DNA of 64,000 nucleotides. It comes from Tachypleus tridentatus (Eukaryota; Arthropoda; Merostomata; Xiphosura; Limulidae). Below the pieces are notes generated by a model. The model did not search any database. It was not told the origin of the DNA and was given only the letters and a program-made list of their open reading frames with translations. The stretch spans positions 47,672,782-47,736,781 of the forward strand of contig NC_134833.1 of the NCBI RefSeq assembly GCF_004210375.1, written 5' to 3'. Positions 23,977-35,093 of this stretch are shown here, in pieces; positions within the stretch are counted from its first letter, which is position 1; the number at the start of each line of letters is the position of its first letter. Made by a program: the position numbers and the translations under genes.

Positions 23977-26467
23977 ATGGCAGAACAATCAGACGTTTTC
24001 AATATTTTCTCTGACATTAAATGTAATTATAAGGTTAGGCATTTTAGCAAGCTTCTTTCACATTTTTCTTTGGATCATGAGCATGAGCCTGGATTTGTTA
24101 TTCCATGTGGGGTTAACGGATGTGAAAGACCATTCAAAAGCATCAAATGTTTGAAAAGACATATAAATAAAAAGCATGAATGGTTCGCTACTACCAGTAT
24201 ACATGATAATGAAGCTGGTGGTGAATGTGCCGAGTACTTTACGGAACAGAGGTATAAAAACTCTGACAGTGATGAGGCAGTTGATGGTAATAAGGAGATA
24301 GTTGTCACAGACAAGTGAAGAACCTTAGTTAAAACAATTCTGTAGCTGCGTGAAAATGAAAGAACTTACTTACAAAACTACAAGTATTTTTTAAAATTTG
24401 TCCTGTTCTATTATGGCTGCCAAAGATGAACATTTATTCCAAACCATAAAAAGAACATTGATCAGTGAGGGGGTTCCAAGAAATAGTAGAGTTGCAGTAA
24501 TGGAAACTTGCAAGAAAGAAATTCCATGATTGAAATTTTCACTGACCACAATAATTTCCAGTCTTACATTGAAGATAATTTGTCATTTGTAAAACCTGTT
24601 GAGTATGACCTGGAAATTGCTGGTGATGGGAAACGTGACACAATGCTGTATGGTTCTTTATTAGATACTCTGAAGTGTTTGCTTAAACATGATGATATTT
24701 TTAGCCAGGTTGTTTATCCTCACCAGTCAGCTGATGATTGTCTTAGAGATGTCGTTGATGGTGAACATTTCAAAAACCATCCATTCTGGCAAGAAACTCC
24801 TCTTGCCCTTCAAATCATTCTCTATTTTAATGACTTTTTTTACAGCTGTGAACCAGGCTGGAATACGAGCTCCTGCTTACAAATATACTGCTTTCTTCTT
24901 TCAGTTAGGCAATATTGAACCTACTTTGGGATCTCAGCTTCATTGTATATTCTTAGCAATCTTGGTGAAGAGCCAAAATGTAAAATACCATGGGCTTAAT
25001 ACAGTGATGAGACCTTTGATTGAAGAACTATCTGTTCTTGAAAACATCGGTATTCATATTGTCAAACCAGGGGGAACATTCAAATTCAGAGGTGCACCTC
25101 TTGTTGTTGTTGCAGATAGTTTGGGAAGCCATGCTATTGGAGGGTTTCTTGAATCATTTTCTGTTCTCAGATGAGGTAAATTCTGTATGGTAACTCGGGA
25201 TAATTTAAGAAAGTTGACTAATATTTCAAAATGCCCAGAGAGATCTACTGCATCCTATAATTACCAAGTTGCAATGGTCGAAACTGAACAGACTTTGTCA
25301 AGTACATATGGGGTTAAAAAAGATCGTCCGTGAACGTTCTACAGCAATTTCATGTGGAAAATGCTCTACCACCTGATATATTACATGATCTTTTTGAATC
25401 TGGCTTGATGTCAAAAATTTTAGTTCTATTCATAGATCAGTATGTCTTGTCTGGATACTTCAGCCTTCAGTACCTTGCAGGCAGAGTGAAGGAGTTCCAC
25501 TACAAAGGAACTGATAAAATCAATAGTCCTGAGCTTGTTATTTTGAGAGGGTCTGTACACATTAAGCAAAAAGCTGTGTGCAAGTTTGGTGTCTCTTAAG
25601 GTTATTTCCATTACTGGTGGGTGATGCAGTGCTAGAAGGCAACAACAAATGGGAAGTTCTGTTGGTTCTGCTGGATATGCTAGATTTGATAATGTGTCCA
25701 TCAATGTCATATGCAAGCACTGAATTCTTAAATGATGTGATACAACAGTTCCATTCTCTTTATGAAAAAGAATTTCCAAATAGAACTCTCAAGCCAAAGG
25801 GACATTTTACTTTACATTACCCAGAGGTGACCCCGCAGATTTGGTCCACTGAGGAATGTGTGGACCATGAGATTTGAAGCCAAACCTAGTTTTTTGTTGA
25901 TGTTACAAGACGTACCAAAAACGGGAGGAATCTAGCCAAAACAATGGCGATGAGACACCAGTATAAACTCTGTTCACATTTGGAAAGCAATGGATTTCTT
26001 GGAATTGATGCCTTTCACCTGACTAATCCTGTCAAATTGCCTGTGAATTCACTCGGAGAAGAGCGAAACCTTGTCAGTGCATATGTTGGGGAAGGTGATT
26101 TTGTCACTAAGCATCAGGTTATACAGTCAACTGCCTCGCATACAACACAGGGACAATGGTTGTCAGTAGCTACGAATTCGAGAGTCTTCAATTTTCTTCA
26201 GTGATCTGTTGCTTTGTTCTTTGGGGAAAATCTTTTTTGTATTGTCAAAGATACCAAACTGTTGATTATCACAGGCATCTTCATGCTTACATTGTAGAGT
26301 CAATGAGAAGCTATGAACTTCTGAGCACTCGAGATCTTTATAATCATTACCCATTGCCTTGTTATGTGAACAAAGGTGAAAATATGATCATCCTACATCA
26401 CTACATTCGTGGCGACTCAATGATGACAACTTTTAAACAGAACTCTGTAATCAGTGGTAAATTTTAA
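23977..26467 (+). pseudogene. C2H2-DDE transposase of the CACTA-like element (frameshifted)
   Basis: From ATG 23977 the first frame encodes HEHEPGFVIPCGVNGC and a C2H2 finger (C-x4-C-x12-H-x4-H) up to TGA 24316-24318. The protein resemblance continues over a series of frames. 24508-24840 has VKPVEYDLE and FKNHPFWQETPLALQI. 24840-25174 has YTAFFFQLGNIEP, VVADSLGSHAIGGF. 25330-25599 has HVENALPPDILHDLFESG. 25578-25877 has LRLFPLLVGD and KPKGHFTLHYPE, followed by MRFEAKP (25868-25882). 25944-26204 has LCSHLESNGFLGID and 26210-26467 has HLHAYIVESMRSYELL. The order and motifs match a metazoan family of zinc-finger proteins that I associate with CMC-type transposases. The D of VVADS, the D of PPD/LHD and the E of RFE are candidate catalytic residues. 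There are at least seven frame breaks, so it is inactive. Confidence 0.7.
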
Positions 26468-26871
26468 GCTATTTTATGTAACTTGGTGTGTACCTTCCAG
26501 TGACAAATTTCATCAAAAGATTTGACATATTTTATTTAAATTTGTTTCTGCCTTTTTGTGACAAATTTCATCAAAATTTTCAGAGAAAACTTGTGTCATA
26601 TTAATATGTATCATGCATATTTGCACCAAAATCACCACTATCATCACCATCTATTGAGGTCAGACCACTTATATTTGCTTTCACCTTTTAAAGGCTACTA
26701 TTTGTTAGGGAAAAAACCAAATTACTTATTTAGCTGATTTATACCAGTCCTGCTGATGTTAAATTTATGGAAATTTAATCTATCTTTTTGGTGTTTTATA
26801 GTTGTACTTCAATGACAACTTTTCTGCATGTGTATAGTATAAATCATTTTTGATCAGTACCATTCTTTTAG

Positions 26872-29556
26872 ATTCCAGAGAGATGGTTTTATCCTACCAC
26901 ATTACCTACACTGAAAAAATATTGGTGTCAGTGGATGGTCTGAGATTGTTGCCGAGTAAGATTTCTGACAACTTAAATCTGGATGTAGATGCTACCAACT
27001 TGTCAGCTCAAGTGTACGTGAAAGACTGGCAGGACTGGGTGGATGTTCAATGGTCTGACATTCCAAAACCACGAGCAAAGTTGCGCGTTTTTCTGGTTTC
27101 TAATGCTGGAGCCTCTGACAGAGAGATAGCTGTTGTGGTGAGTCGTTTGTAAAAATACGCAACCCATTTAAATTTGAGTGATTATAATCATTTATGTAGT
27201 CATTGGAAATCACCCTGGGAAAACTTTATTCTGAAGAAAAGAAGTAAAATTGTTCAATATACATTATTCAACATAGCACAATTACGGTTGCTAATTTTTA
27301 TTACAAATTTAGACACGTTAAAAATGTATTTTTGAGCAGAATCCACCGAACACTGAAGTGTTTTCAAGCAATCAGAGTGCATCTTCATCCGGTCCCAGTA
27401 CTGAACGTATTCAGTCCATATCATCATGGTAGAATATGTCCTAATGAATGTCAAACAGATCTTTCAATCTGTTGGAGAAATAGTTTCATCTCTCACTTGA
27501 GACAATTAGGCCTTGGATAGTATTTCACTGCAATCAGTCAACCCCAATTTGTAAGTGTTTTGAACTATCTGATATTTTCTTTGGTCAGCATCTTAGCATT
27601 CAAGCCTTGGCCAGTACCATTTAAGCTGGAAAATTTGTCAAGTCTGCATTGATCTACTGCTTTGCAGTTGTCGCAAGGGAAGCCTGTTGAGGAAGAAGGT
27701 CGCTTCCATTTACTGAATTCAGTTTACACTGAGGTTTCCAACTATACCTTGTAAGTGCTGTGCAGTGAATACCATGTGTACCATTTCTGATTACAAACGT
27801 GTAATTATATCTCTTCAGATGTCTTCATCTGCACATGATAGCCTGCCCAGCCTCTATTTTCCAGATATCCCACTTCAAGGCAGCATTACCAAGTAGTGGA
27901 TGAAATATTTAAGTGCTACCCTCAGCTGTCAGATGCCCCAAATCTAACACCCCAAGGTGTTCGTGTAAGTACTATCCACATGTGCATTATGTTATGTTTG
28001 TTGTGAAATATATTTTCATTACAAATATATTCTTTTATCTATACATTTGACTTTATGAGCCCAATAAAATTCATCCTAAAGTGCATAACAGGAATGACCA
28101 TATCACCACTTGTAAGGGTGTAAATGTATTCTGCAAGAAATATATTCATTAGTTACAAAATAAATTAAATGGCATTTTTGTGTTGCATAATATTAGTGAA
28201 GAAACAAGTGAAAATTTTGTGGGAAGTTATATTTTCTAAAATACACACAAGTACATATATCTACTAAGGAGGGGTTTTGGAAAATACTATTTTGATACTT
28301 TGAAATATTTGTTTTGTTTGTATACGATGTAATATGACTCAACTAATGAAACTCAACTAATTTGATGCTAAAGAGAATACATTGTCAAGATGAACTCGTA
28401 CAACTGATTTATTAACCAGTATGTGTATGACTTTCAGTTTCTTAGATTAAACCTGAAAATGCCAGAAGTGGCTTAAAAGAAATACTGTTTAAAATGATTA
28501 TAGTTATACCAGGGCAGTTTTGTTATTCATTCTCAATATAACTAATTCTGTCAATTCTAATTGCAGGAGCTGTGGAGGATGAGACTTCGTCAGAAATTCC
28601 AGAATAATAGAAAGCGGAAGGATTCATCATTGCCTATAGTTTAAGAAAGAAAGAAAAAGACGAAAACTGCAACAGATGAAACCCCATTTCCAAACTACAT
28701 CTCAGAACAGAGGCTATATGGATTAAAGCAATACTTGTGTGAAAAGCTAGTTGGGGAGGATGAAACTTCCACCGAAAAACACAAGGAATGGATGAAAACC
28801 TGTCTGCATTGCAGAAAAAAGGGGTGATCTTTGTAAAGTGGACTTGCTTATGGACAAAACTCTGCATGATCGTAGGAAACTGGTCATTGACAACACTTTT
28901 GTCAATGAACTTATAGAGCATTATCCTTTCCTTGTGGCATCACCAGCACAGCTATTGAATGAATTTAAGCGGCTAGAAAATGATGCAGAAAAAGGAGTGT
29001 CCAACGTTCTCTCTCAATATAAGGACTCAGTAAATTCTCACCTGCAGGACAGAAACATATCACCAAAAAATAATTCATTGCTAGCATTTCTTATGAAACA
29101 GTCCTCGCACATGCCTGATGTTACATCTTAGTGATGTTACTTTCTAAAAGAAAGTGAAAGTATCATGGTGGGTACTGAAGTTAGGGAACCTACTGAGAAT
29201 GGTATATACATTCAATGTGATTCAATTTCTCAGTTTTGTGATCAGAAATTCAAATTATATGTTGATGGCTTTGATATTTGTGCCATTGAATATTTTGTGG
29301 AAGCATTCACTGTGTATATAGGGAGTTTTTATATCTTCAACTTTGCATTCCAACAAAACTCAAGAAAACTTTCAACTTTGTTAAAAGAGTTGTTCTGAAG
29401 CTCTATGATGAGTCTAGGAAAATTACCAAATCTGATAAAGATGCAGAAAGATGTGTTATTCAGTTACTTGATCTCTTGAATGTTAAAAAACATAGCAGCG
29501 GAAAATCTGTCACAACCTCCAAAGGTAAAGGAAGAGGAAAGTGTTCAAAGCCATAA
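26872..29556 (+). pseudogene. Spliced accessory gene, SAMD3-like family (broken)
   Basis: Exons with clean junctions: 26872-27137 (ATG at 26883, donor GTGAGT), 27340-27428, 27589-27750 (donor GTAAGT), 27865-27964 (donor GTAAGT), and 28567 to TAA 29554-29556. Reading phase is kept across every junction; for example ACC TT|A TAT CCC gives ..NYTLYPTSRQHYQ. Segments include VYVKDWQDWVDVQW (N-terminal globular part), a Ser-rich linker (SSNQSASSSGPSTE), WPVPFKLENLSSL, VVDEIFKCYPQLSD, ELWRMRLRQKFQNNRKRK and a C-terminal acidic domain. This order matches proteins often annotated SAMD3-like in fish and other animals, which I recall occurring with this transposase. Breaks: in-frame TGA 27650-27652, TAA 28642-28644, and frame changes near 28822, 29131 and 29395. 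It probably serves as the DNA-binding partner of the transposase (inference). Confidence 0.65.
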
Positions 29557-29809
29557 GGTTATATTAGATCTGGTAATAGTAACTTGTCATGTGTATTTGA
29601 TCCAGGATGAATTTTCAAAAACCAGGTGTAACGTTTAGTTGTTTATTTTCAAATTGTTGCTGCATTATGAATTTGATTTTGGTACATGTATACTGATGTA
29701 CACTTGTTCAGTTTAGAATAAAAATGGTGCTGCTAAATTGCATTTTATATTTTTCAGGATGGAGGCAGGTTAATGGGACTTAGGTTGAATCATCAGATGG
29801 CTGCGGGGT
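29557..29809 (+). other. 3' UTR of accessory gene and spacer
   Basis: Non-coding sequence between the accessory gene stop and the right motif array. It contains the AATAAA at 29717. Confidence 0.45.
29717..29722 (+). terminator. AATAAA polyadenylation signal
   Basis: AATAAA lies 161 bp after the stop codon of the accessory gene and just before the right motif array. It is suitably placed to end that transcript. Confidence 0.5.
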
Positions 29810-30310
29810 TGACTGCTCAGTGACGGTTCTGCTGACCACAACTGACTGAAGGTGGTCTCTTTGCCTAACAGTGAAATTGCAGAGGTGGTCCTGACCGGGT
29901 CAACATGACTTATCTTCCATGGTCGTTGGATAGTCATAATGACAGCAGTCCATTGTTAATGGATGGTCATAATGACAACTGCTCCTTGGACGAAAGGGTC
30001 ACACTGACTATGTCATGACTACTCTGTAGTGGTTTGCAGGTAGGCAATGAGACTATTGTCAGGTGGTCAGCATTGATCAGAATGACTACCTAACGAAAGT
30101 CATAACGACTATCATAGTGCAGTCAAATTTATTACGTGCCAGGCATCCGTGCCACCATCATCTGACTATTTCCCGACTACAAATAGTAAAAATGACTAAG
30201 GTTTAATAGTTATATTAGGTAGTCATCGATTTTAGCGACTACTTGGAGAGTCTTTTTTGGTACCGCTTGATTACCTGATTTACTATTCAAAAGTCATCGC
30301 CTTGACTAGT
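29810..30310. repeat. Right subterminal array of GTCANNNTGAC
   Basis: Exact motifs start at 29899 (GTCAACATGAC), 29933 and 29966 (both GTCATAATGAC) and 29998 (GTCACACTGAC), spaced 34, 33 and 32 bp. Further toward the end are looser pairs such as GTCATAACGACTA (30098 region), GTCATCGATTTTAGCGACTA and GTCATCGCCTTGACTA. The left array uses the same motif with a different spacing. Confidence 0.85.
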
Positions 30311-30312
30311 TC

Positions 30313-30324
30313 TTATTTTGAGTG
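30313..30324 (-). repeat. Right terminal inverted repeat (candidate)
   Basis: TTATTTTGAGTG is the inverse of CACTCAAAATAA. It is followed by AT, the possible 2-bp target duplication. Confidence 0.5.
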
Positions 30325-30550
30325 ATAAGATGGCTATCAATGCAAGATAGTCATTTTGATCTCAACTGTTCTTAAAGCTAATTTTTTTAGATGGACAACA
30401 AGATTGGTGGATTGAATTTTATTTTTGACTATTCCACCTACTCACTTTGGAAATGACTTCAAACTGAGTCTGGTATGACTCCAATGATACCTTCCCATCA
30501 AGAGTCCGTTTATTTTTCCAATAGTTGATGTTGAACTGGACAGTTAATTT

Positions 30551-30634
30551 ATGGAAGAAGATTTAGTAATATCATGGCTGGAGAGTCCAGAAAGATCTTC
30601 ACTAAATGTTGGCACAACAGTAGTGGTATTAGGT
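30551..30634 (+). CDS. Possible first coding exon, unknown gene
   Basis: ATG at 30551 opens a 28-codon frame (MEEDLVISWLESPERSSLNV...) that ends in phase 0 exactly at a consensus donor GTAAGT (30635-30640). Such a coincidence is suggestive, but the exon is short and no second exon was found. It lies just outside the proposed right end of the CACTA-like element. It could belong to a host gene, or mean that the element extends further right. Confidence 0.25.
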
Positions 30635-30640
30635 GTAAGT

Positions 30641-31077
30641 AACTTGTATTCTCCTGTTGCACATCTAGTAACAGATTGTGATTTTAGTTGAAAATTTTGA
30701 GAAAATTAAGGAAGTGTGGCGGCTTGAATCTTTTAATTTAATAATTAATTTTCAAATGCTTCTTTTTCTGTGATTGTTGATCTTTTCTATTTAAATTATG
30801 TTTTTTATCTGAATTTTATTTGTGTTGATGTCCTTTAGTTCTTCTGTTTTGATAGCAGCAATTTTCTTTTATACTTTGCTAATGTTCTTCGTTTCTTCAA
30901 ACATGTTATTGTGATTCCATTATACACCCCTATTGCATTATCAACCTTTTCTTCAGTTATATTTTAACTTTTAAATATTATGTCATTTTTTTTTAAACTC
31001 TTCCCGTCACATTGCTCTTGACCATTTTTCAATATTCTATAAATATCTTCTCGGTCTTCTTTTATTTTATCTTTCAT
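30641..31077. other. No feature recognised
   Basis: T-rich non-coding sequence. Confidence 0.5.
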
Positions 31078-31085
31078 CTAATTTT

Positions 31086-31224
31086 ATGTTTGTTTTTGTT
31101 TGTTTGTTTAGAATTAAGCACAAAGCTACACATTGGGCTATCTGTGCTCTGCCCATCACGGGAATCGAAACCCGGTTTTTTAGGGTGCAAGTACACAGAC
31201 ATACCACTGTGTCACTGGGGGGCC
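31086..31224 (-). mobile_element. SINE group B with TSD
   Basis: A compact minus-strand SINE: tail TTAAGCACAAAGCTACACA, then GGGCTATCTGTGCTCTGCCC, box B region (ATCGAAACCCGG on the plus strand), and tRNA-like head up to CACTGGGGGGC. CTAATTTT flanks it at 31078-31085 and 31225-31232. Confidence 0.9.
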
Positions 31225-31232
31225 CTAATTTT

Positions 31233-32027
31233 CTGTCTCTTTACTCCTGATCCTGTCTTAATCATTTTGGGATCTCAAGTAACACTTGAAACCCTATTTT
31301 ACCTTGTGGTAATCAATCATCTTCAATAGTTTAAAGTTTAATTTCGAATATATACGTCAAAATACGTTGTTTTTTCATGGGCAGGTTATTTTAAATTATT
31401 CAGTAAAATAATTTAAAGTATAGTCCATATCAGTTATAAATAATGAGTTTTTATTTCCATTTTAAGTTTTCTATAGCTTCAAAAATGACGTTAACTAATA
31501 TAAAACAAATCAACCTATTTGTAAAAAGAACTCAATAAAGGCGATTATAACACAGATACAAATATACAAACACACTGACTGATTCATTCTTTAAGTTTAC
31601 TTACTTATTTTCTCCTCATTTATCTCATCAGCTAGCTTTCAACGTTTTTTTACTAACTAACCTCTTGATTCTTCATAGAATATCATATTTATAGCATACA
31701 CTTGTTCTAGACATTTATAGGGTTTATTGACCTTAATACCAGAAGCCCTTTTGGTAGCATCTGAATTAAATAAATTACAATGTTAAACATAGCTTGTAAT
31801 ACAATGTTATTTTGTTAATGTAGCATTTATTCTGAATTTATTCTATTTTGTGTGCGTGAGAGTTGCATATAATATGGATCCCGAAAGCCTTTGTTGCAGT
31901 TTAAAACACAAACATCTGTTACAAGTACAGTTGAAACACGAAAAACGAATTGATTTTACTTTCTTAGCTACAAAATTCAAAACAAAACTGTCAAGAAGCT
32001 GAAATACAAAGTTTATAACTTATTAAA
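31233..32027. other. No feature recognised
   Basis: AT-rich DNA. Its right part begins the duplicated segment described at 32302. Confidence 0.5.
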
Positions 32028-32036
32028 ACACAATTA

Positions 32037-32292
32037 AGACGTTCGATTCGTAATCTGAGGGTCGCAGGTTCGAATTCCCGACGCACCAAATATGCTCGCC
32101 CTTTCAGCCGTGAGGGCAATATAATGTGACGGTCAATTCCACTATTCGTTGGTAAAAGAGTAGCCTAAGAGTTGACGGTGGGTGGTGACGACTAGCTACC
32201 TTTCCTCTGGTATTACACTGTTAAATTTGGGACAACTAGTGCAGATAGCCCTCGTGTAGCTTTGTGCGAAATTTAAAAAAACAAATAAACGA
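32037..32292 (+). mobile_element. SINE group A, 5' truncated, with TSD
   Basis: The body starts within the head (GACGTTCGATTCGTAATC), retains box B (GGTTCGAATTCCC) and runs to TTTGTGCGAAATTTAAA plus an A-rich tail. The 9-bp ACACAATTA lies at 32028-32036 and 32293-32301. The homologous position in the second copy of the surrounding duplication (about 34300) has a single ACACAATTA and no SINE. Confidence 0.93.
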
Positions 32293-32301
32293 ACACAATT
32301 A

Positions 32302-32735
32302 TTAAATACTTGTTTAGCTATGGCTTGATACTAACGTTAGAGAATGATAAAACATATATATCAAGATTGATAATTATTTCAATAAATAAAGGAATCAGGA
32401 AATTTAACCAAACAAATAAAAAACGTAATTTTAAAATGAAAACATTCCCTATTTAGACAATTACAAAATCACCAACAGCATCGAGTAATAATAATAATAA
32501 GCAATAATACTTTTCAGCTGTATCTTGTGTGTGTGTGGGTATATTCAATCTTTAGACCACGATATTACATCTCACTTGACCATAAATTTACACTATATTT
32601 CACAACATTAAACATTTCTGCAAATCAGTTAGGGAACACTGGTGTTAAGTTCACAAACGTACTCAAAATCAACCTGATCAACTATCAAATGAATTTGTGC
32701 TTCAATATCACTTTGATTAAATAAACTAAATGATA
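32302..32735. repeat. Segmental duplication, copy 1
   Basis: It aligns with 34310-34745. Shared landmarks in order are ATCGAGTAA.A.TAATA, AGGGAA.AC.GGTGTTA, CAAACTTGAAATCAA-like and TGATCAACTA. By-eye identity is about 70 percent, so it is old. Confidence 0.6.
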
Positions 32736-32749
32736 GAAGAAATAATAAG

Positions 32750-32830
32750 TCCCCCCCCCTGTCCCAGCTAAAATCAGAGATTCAGTTCCTCTCGGTGGAC
32801 AAGCAGATAGCTCCATGCGGCTTTGCTATA

Positions 32831-32868
<38 letters not shown>
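32750..32868 (+). mobile_element. SINE group C with (CA)n tail
   Basis: AAATCAGAGATTCAGTTCCTC (box B region), CTCGGTGGACAAGCAGATAG and the tail ATGCGGCTTTGCTATAAG lead into (AC)n at about 32834-32866. The tRNA-like head is mostly missing. Confidence 0.65.
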
Positions 32869-33328
32869 TAATAAATGAATCGTAAACAAAACCCAAATGA
32901 AATAAAAATAGCATTCGCTACTTCACGCCTTTGTGCTGATTTTATACTGGTTACCTGTGCTCCACTGTTGTTCTCTACAAGAAGATACCTGCTCTGCCTG
33001 CGATACAGATATTGTAGCAATACTGTAGGTTGCATAAAGTTTTGACTTGAGTGTCCTTCAATGATCATTTAGGTAATATCTGAAGATATTCCAGTAGTGT
33101 ATCTATGTACATATATGATAGCCAATGATTAAAACAGTTGCTATATTGTTGTTGTATAGAACTGTTTAAATTAGTATTATAATTTAACAATTAATGAATA
33201 CTATACATGTAGATAGTATAGTACTATAATAAAACACATATTTTTATGTTCATTTAAGTCTTGTTTCCATACAGAGTTAAAACAAAAAGATGATTTGCTG
33301 ACTTTTCATTGGTGTGTATTTCTTATAT

Positions 33329-33357
33329 TGCGCGTGCACGCGCATGTGTATATATAT
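33329..33357. other. Alternating purine-pyrimidine tract
   Basis: A run of about 28 bp, GCGCGTGCACGCGCATGTG followed by (TA)n, alternates purine and pyrimidine without a break. Such tracts can adopt left-handed Z-DNA. No function is implied. Confidence 0.7.
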
Positions 33358-33475
33358 TTCGTATAGCAAAGCCACATCGGGCTATCTGCTGAGTCCACCA
33401 ATGGAAATCAAACCCCTGAATTTAGCGTTGTAAATCCGAAAATTTACCGCTATCCCACTAGGGAACGACTTTTTA
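33358..33475 (-). mobile_element. SINE group C, near full length
   Basis: On the minus strand it has a tRNA-like head (AGTGGGATAGCGGTAAAT ... GGATTTACAACGCTAAA), box B-like GGGGTTTGATTTCC, GGTGGACTCAGCAGATAG and the tail GATGTGGCTTTGCTATA. The head also resembles group B, which ties the two groups together. Confidence 0.7.
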
Positions 33476-33849
33476 TTCAATGTTTGTGGATTTTATGTGA
33501 ATACCCATGCAATTGTTTAAGCTATATTTCATGCAAAATTACTTCCAGATTTAATCTCGTAGCAACTATTTTGCTTACAAACTTTCTGGGAGGGCATGTC
33601 CCGAGACCCCTATATCATTAGCATGCTTTACATCCTGATTGTGGTTTGAAAGATATGTGTTGGTTTTTGATTTCACAAATTAGAACCTCTCTTTCAAACA
33701 TTCTACATGTGAGCCTAAATATATTTGAATAATTACTTGCCACAGGTGCCTGTTCTTTACAACATGGTGCATTAGTGTTTTCCCTCAGCAACCTTGTCGT
33801 CGAGAACTGGTGAAAGAAGCTCAGAACAGTGTTCCAAGTGACCTTATTA

Positions 33850-33985
33850 CAGAGCTCTCAGTAGCATAGTTGTGAGTCTGAAGGCTTATACAGTTCAAAT
33901 CCGATTTTCGATACCGGTGGTGGACGTAGAACAGATAGTCCGTTGTGTAATTTTGAACTTAATTACAAACAAATACGTTATCATG
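33850..33985 (+). mobile_element. SINE group B
   Basis: CTCAGTAGCATAGTTGTGAG (head), GATTTTCGATACCGGTGGTG (box B region) and AACAGATAGTCCGTTGTG followed by an AATTACAAACAAA tail. Confidence 0.7.
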
Positions 33986-34309
33986 TGTAGAAGAATGAAT
34001 TTAGCATACCTCTAGTAATTTAAGCAATGTCCTTCACGAGATGGGAAATCTATCTTTGGGCAACAACAATAATAATAATGTTTAGATATATGTCACTATT
34101 TTTTACTTCGACCTTTTCACTTTTAATTTTAAATTCGGCTGAAGTTGTTTATTGAAAATATTTGAATCATGTCCTAACGGGCTAAACTACAGTTAAACAG
34201 TTGCTACAACCTTGATAAAACACAAAAAAAATGAAATTATTAAACTTTAAGAAAACACTGAACTATTAGAAAGCAAAATGGATTTTTCCCTAAAACACAA
34301 TTAATAAGT

Positions 34310-34745
34310 ATGTGTATGGCCACAACTTGCTACTGACATTAAAGAACAATATACCATAAATATCAGTGGTTAACTTTACAATAAATAAATGAAATAGAAA
34401 AAGTAATAATCAGAAGAAAAACGATGTTCCAAAATAACAATATTACATATTTACTCAACTACAATATCATTAACTGTATCGAGTAAAAGTTAATAGCCAG
34501 CAATATGAGATATCTTTCGCGAACCAACTTATTGAAGTTTGGCATGATTTTTATTCAGTAGTTAGATCGTAAGATTATATTTATATTACAATAAATTTAC
34601 AAACTCATTTGCGGCATTCATAATATCTGTATGTCACCACTAGGGAAAACAGGTGTTAGTGTTATAACACGTACAAACTTGAAATCAAGGTGATCAACTA
34701 AAACTTAAAGGTTGGTTAGTGTTTATATGAATTAAATATTAATAA
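34310..34745. repeat. Segmental duplication, copy 2
   Basis: This is the partner of 32302-32735. Its left edge (AACACAATTAATAAGTATG, about 34297) is the empty-site version of the SINE insertion in copy 1. Confidence 0.6.
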
Positions 34746-35093
34746 CTTCAACTACACCATATAAGGAATAATAAGTGAATGGTAAACAAAACCATAACAA
34801 AATAAAACTCAGAAATCGCTATTTCATAGTTTTATGTACTTGTTTCCTATTCAGAATTTAAGTTAGTGTTAAACAGCCTTTTCGATTTGTTAAACTAGAT
34901 TATTGTTACTGTTACTAATAGTAGTGTTACCACTGTACAACAGAAAGGAAGTTAAAATTTACAAGTTATATTTAAATATAACCAGATTGTTCTGTGTATG
35001 ATACTTTTGAAGTTATTGATTTTTAAAAAATGGGTCAGATGATTTAGGCGTCCGAACATATCGCCAATATGCACCATCAGTAACGAGAGGGTT

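Larger units (their letters stand above)
21296..30324 (+). mobile_element. CACTA/EnSpm-like (CMC) DNA transposon, about 9 kb
   Basis: The two ends share an inverted CACTC(T/A)AAATAA (21296-21307; reverse complement at 30313-30324), flanked by AT on both sides (21294-21295, 30325-30326). A weaker similarity continues outward for about 45 bp, so the true ends could lie slightly further out. Inside are, in order: a left array of GTCANNNTGAC motifs, an inserted LTR, a C2H2/DDE transposase gene, a spliced second gene and a right motif array. CACTA elements are known for short CACT(A/G) termini, 2-3-bp duplications and subterminal repeats bound by an accessory protein. Both genes here are broken, so this copy is no longer autonomous. 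The superfamily call rests on layout and recalled protein resemblance. Confidence 0.65.

Noticed and set aside
31012-31329. 105-codon plus-strand frame
   Set aside because: It runs antisense through a group B SINE; coding is accidental.
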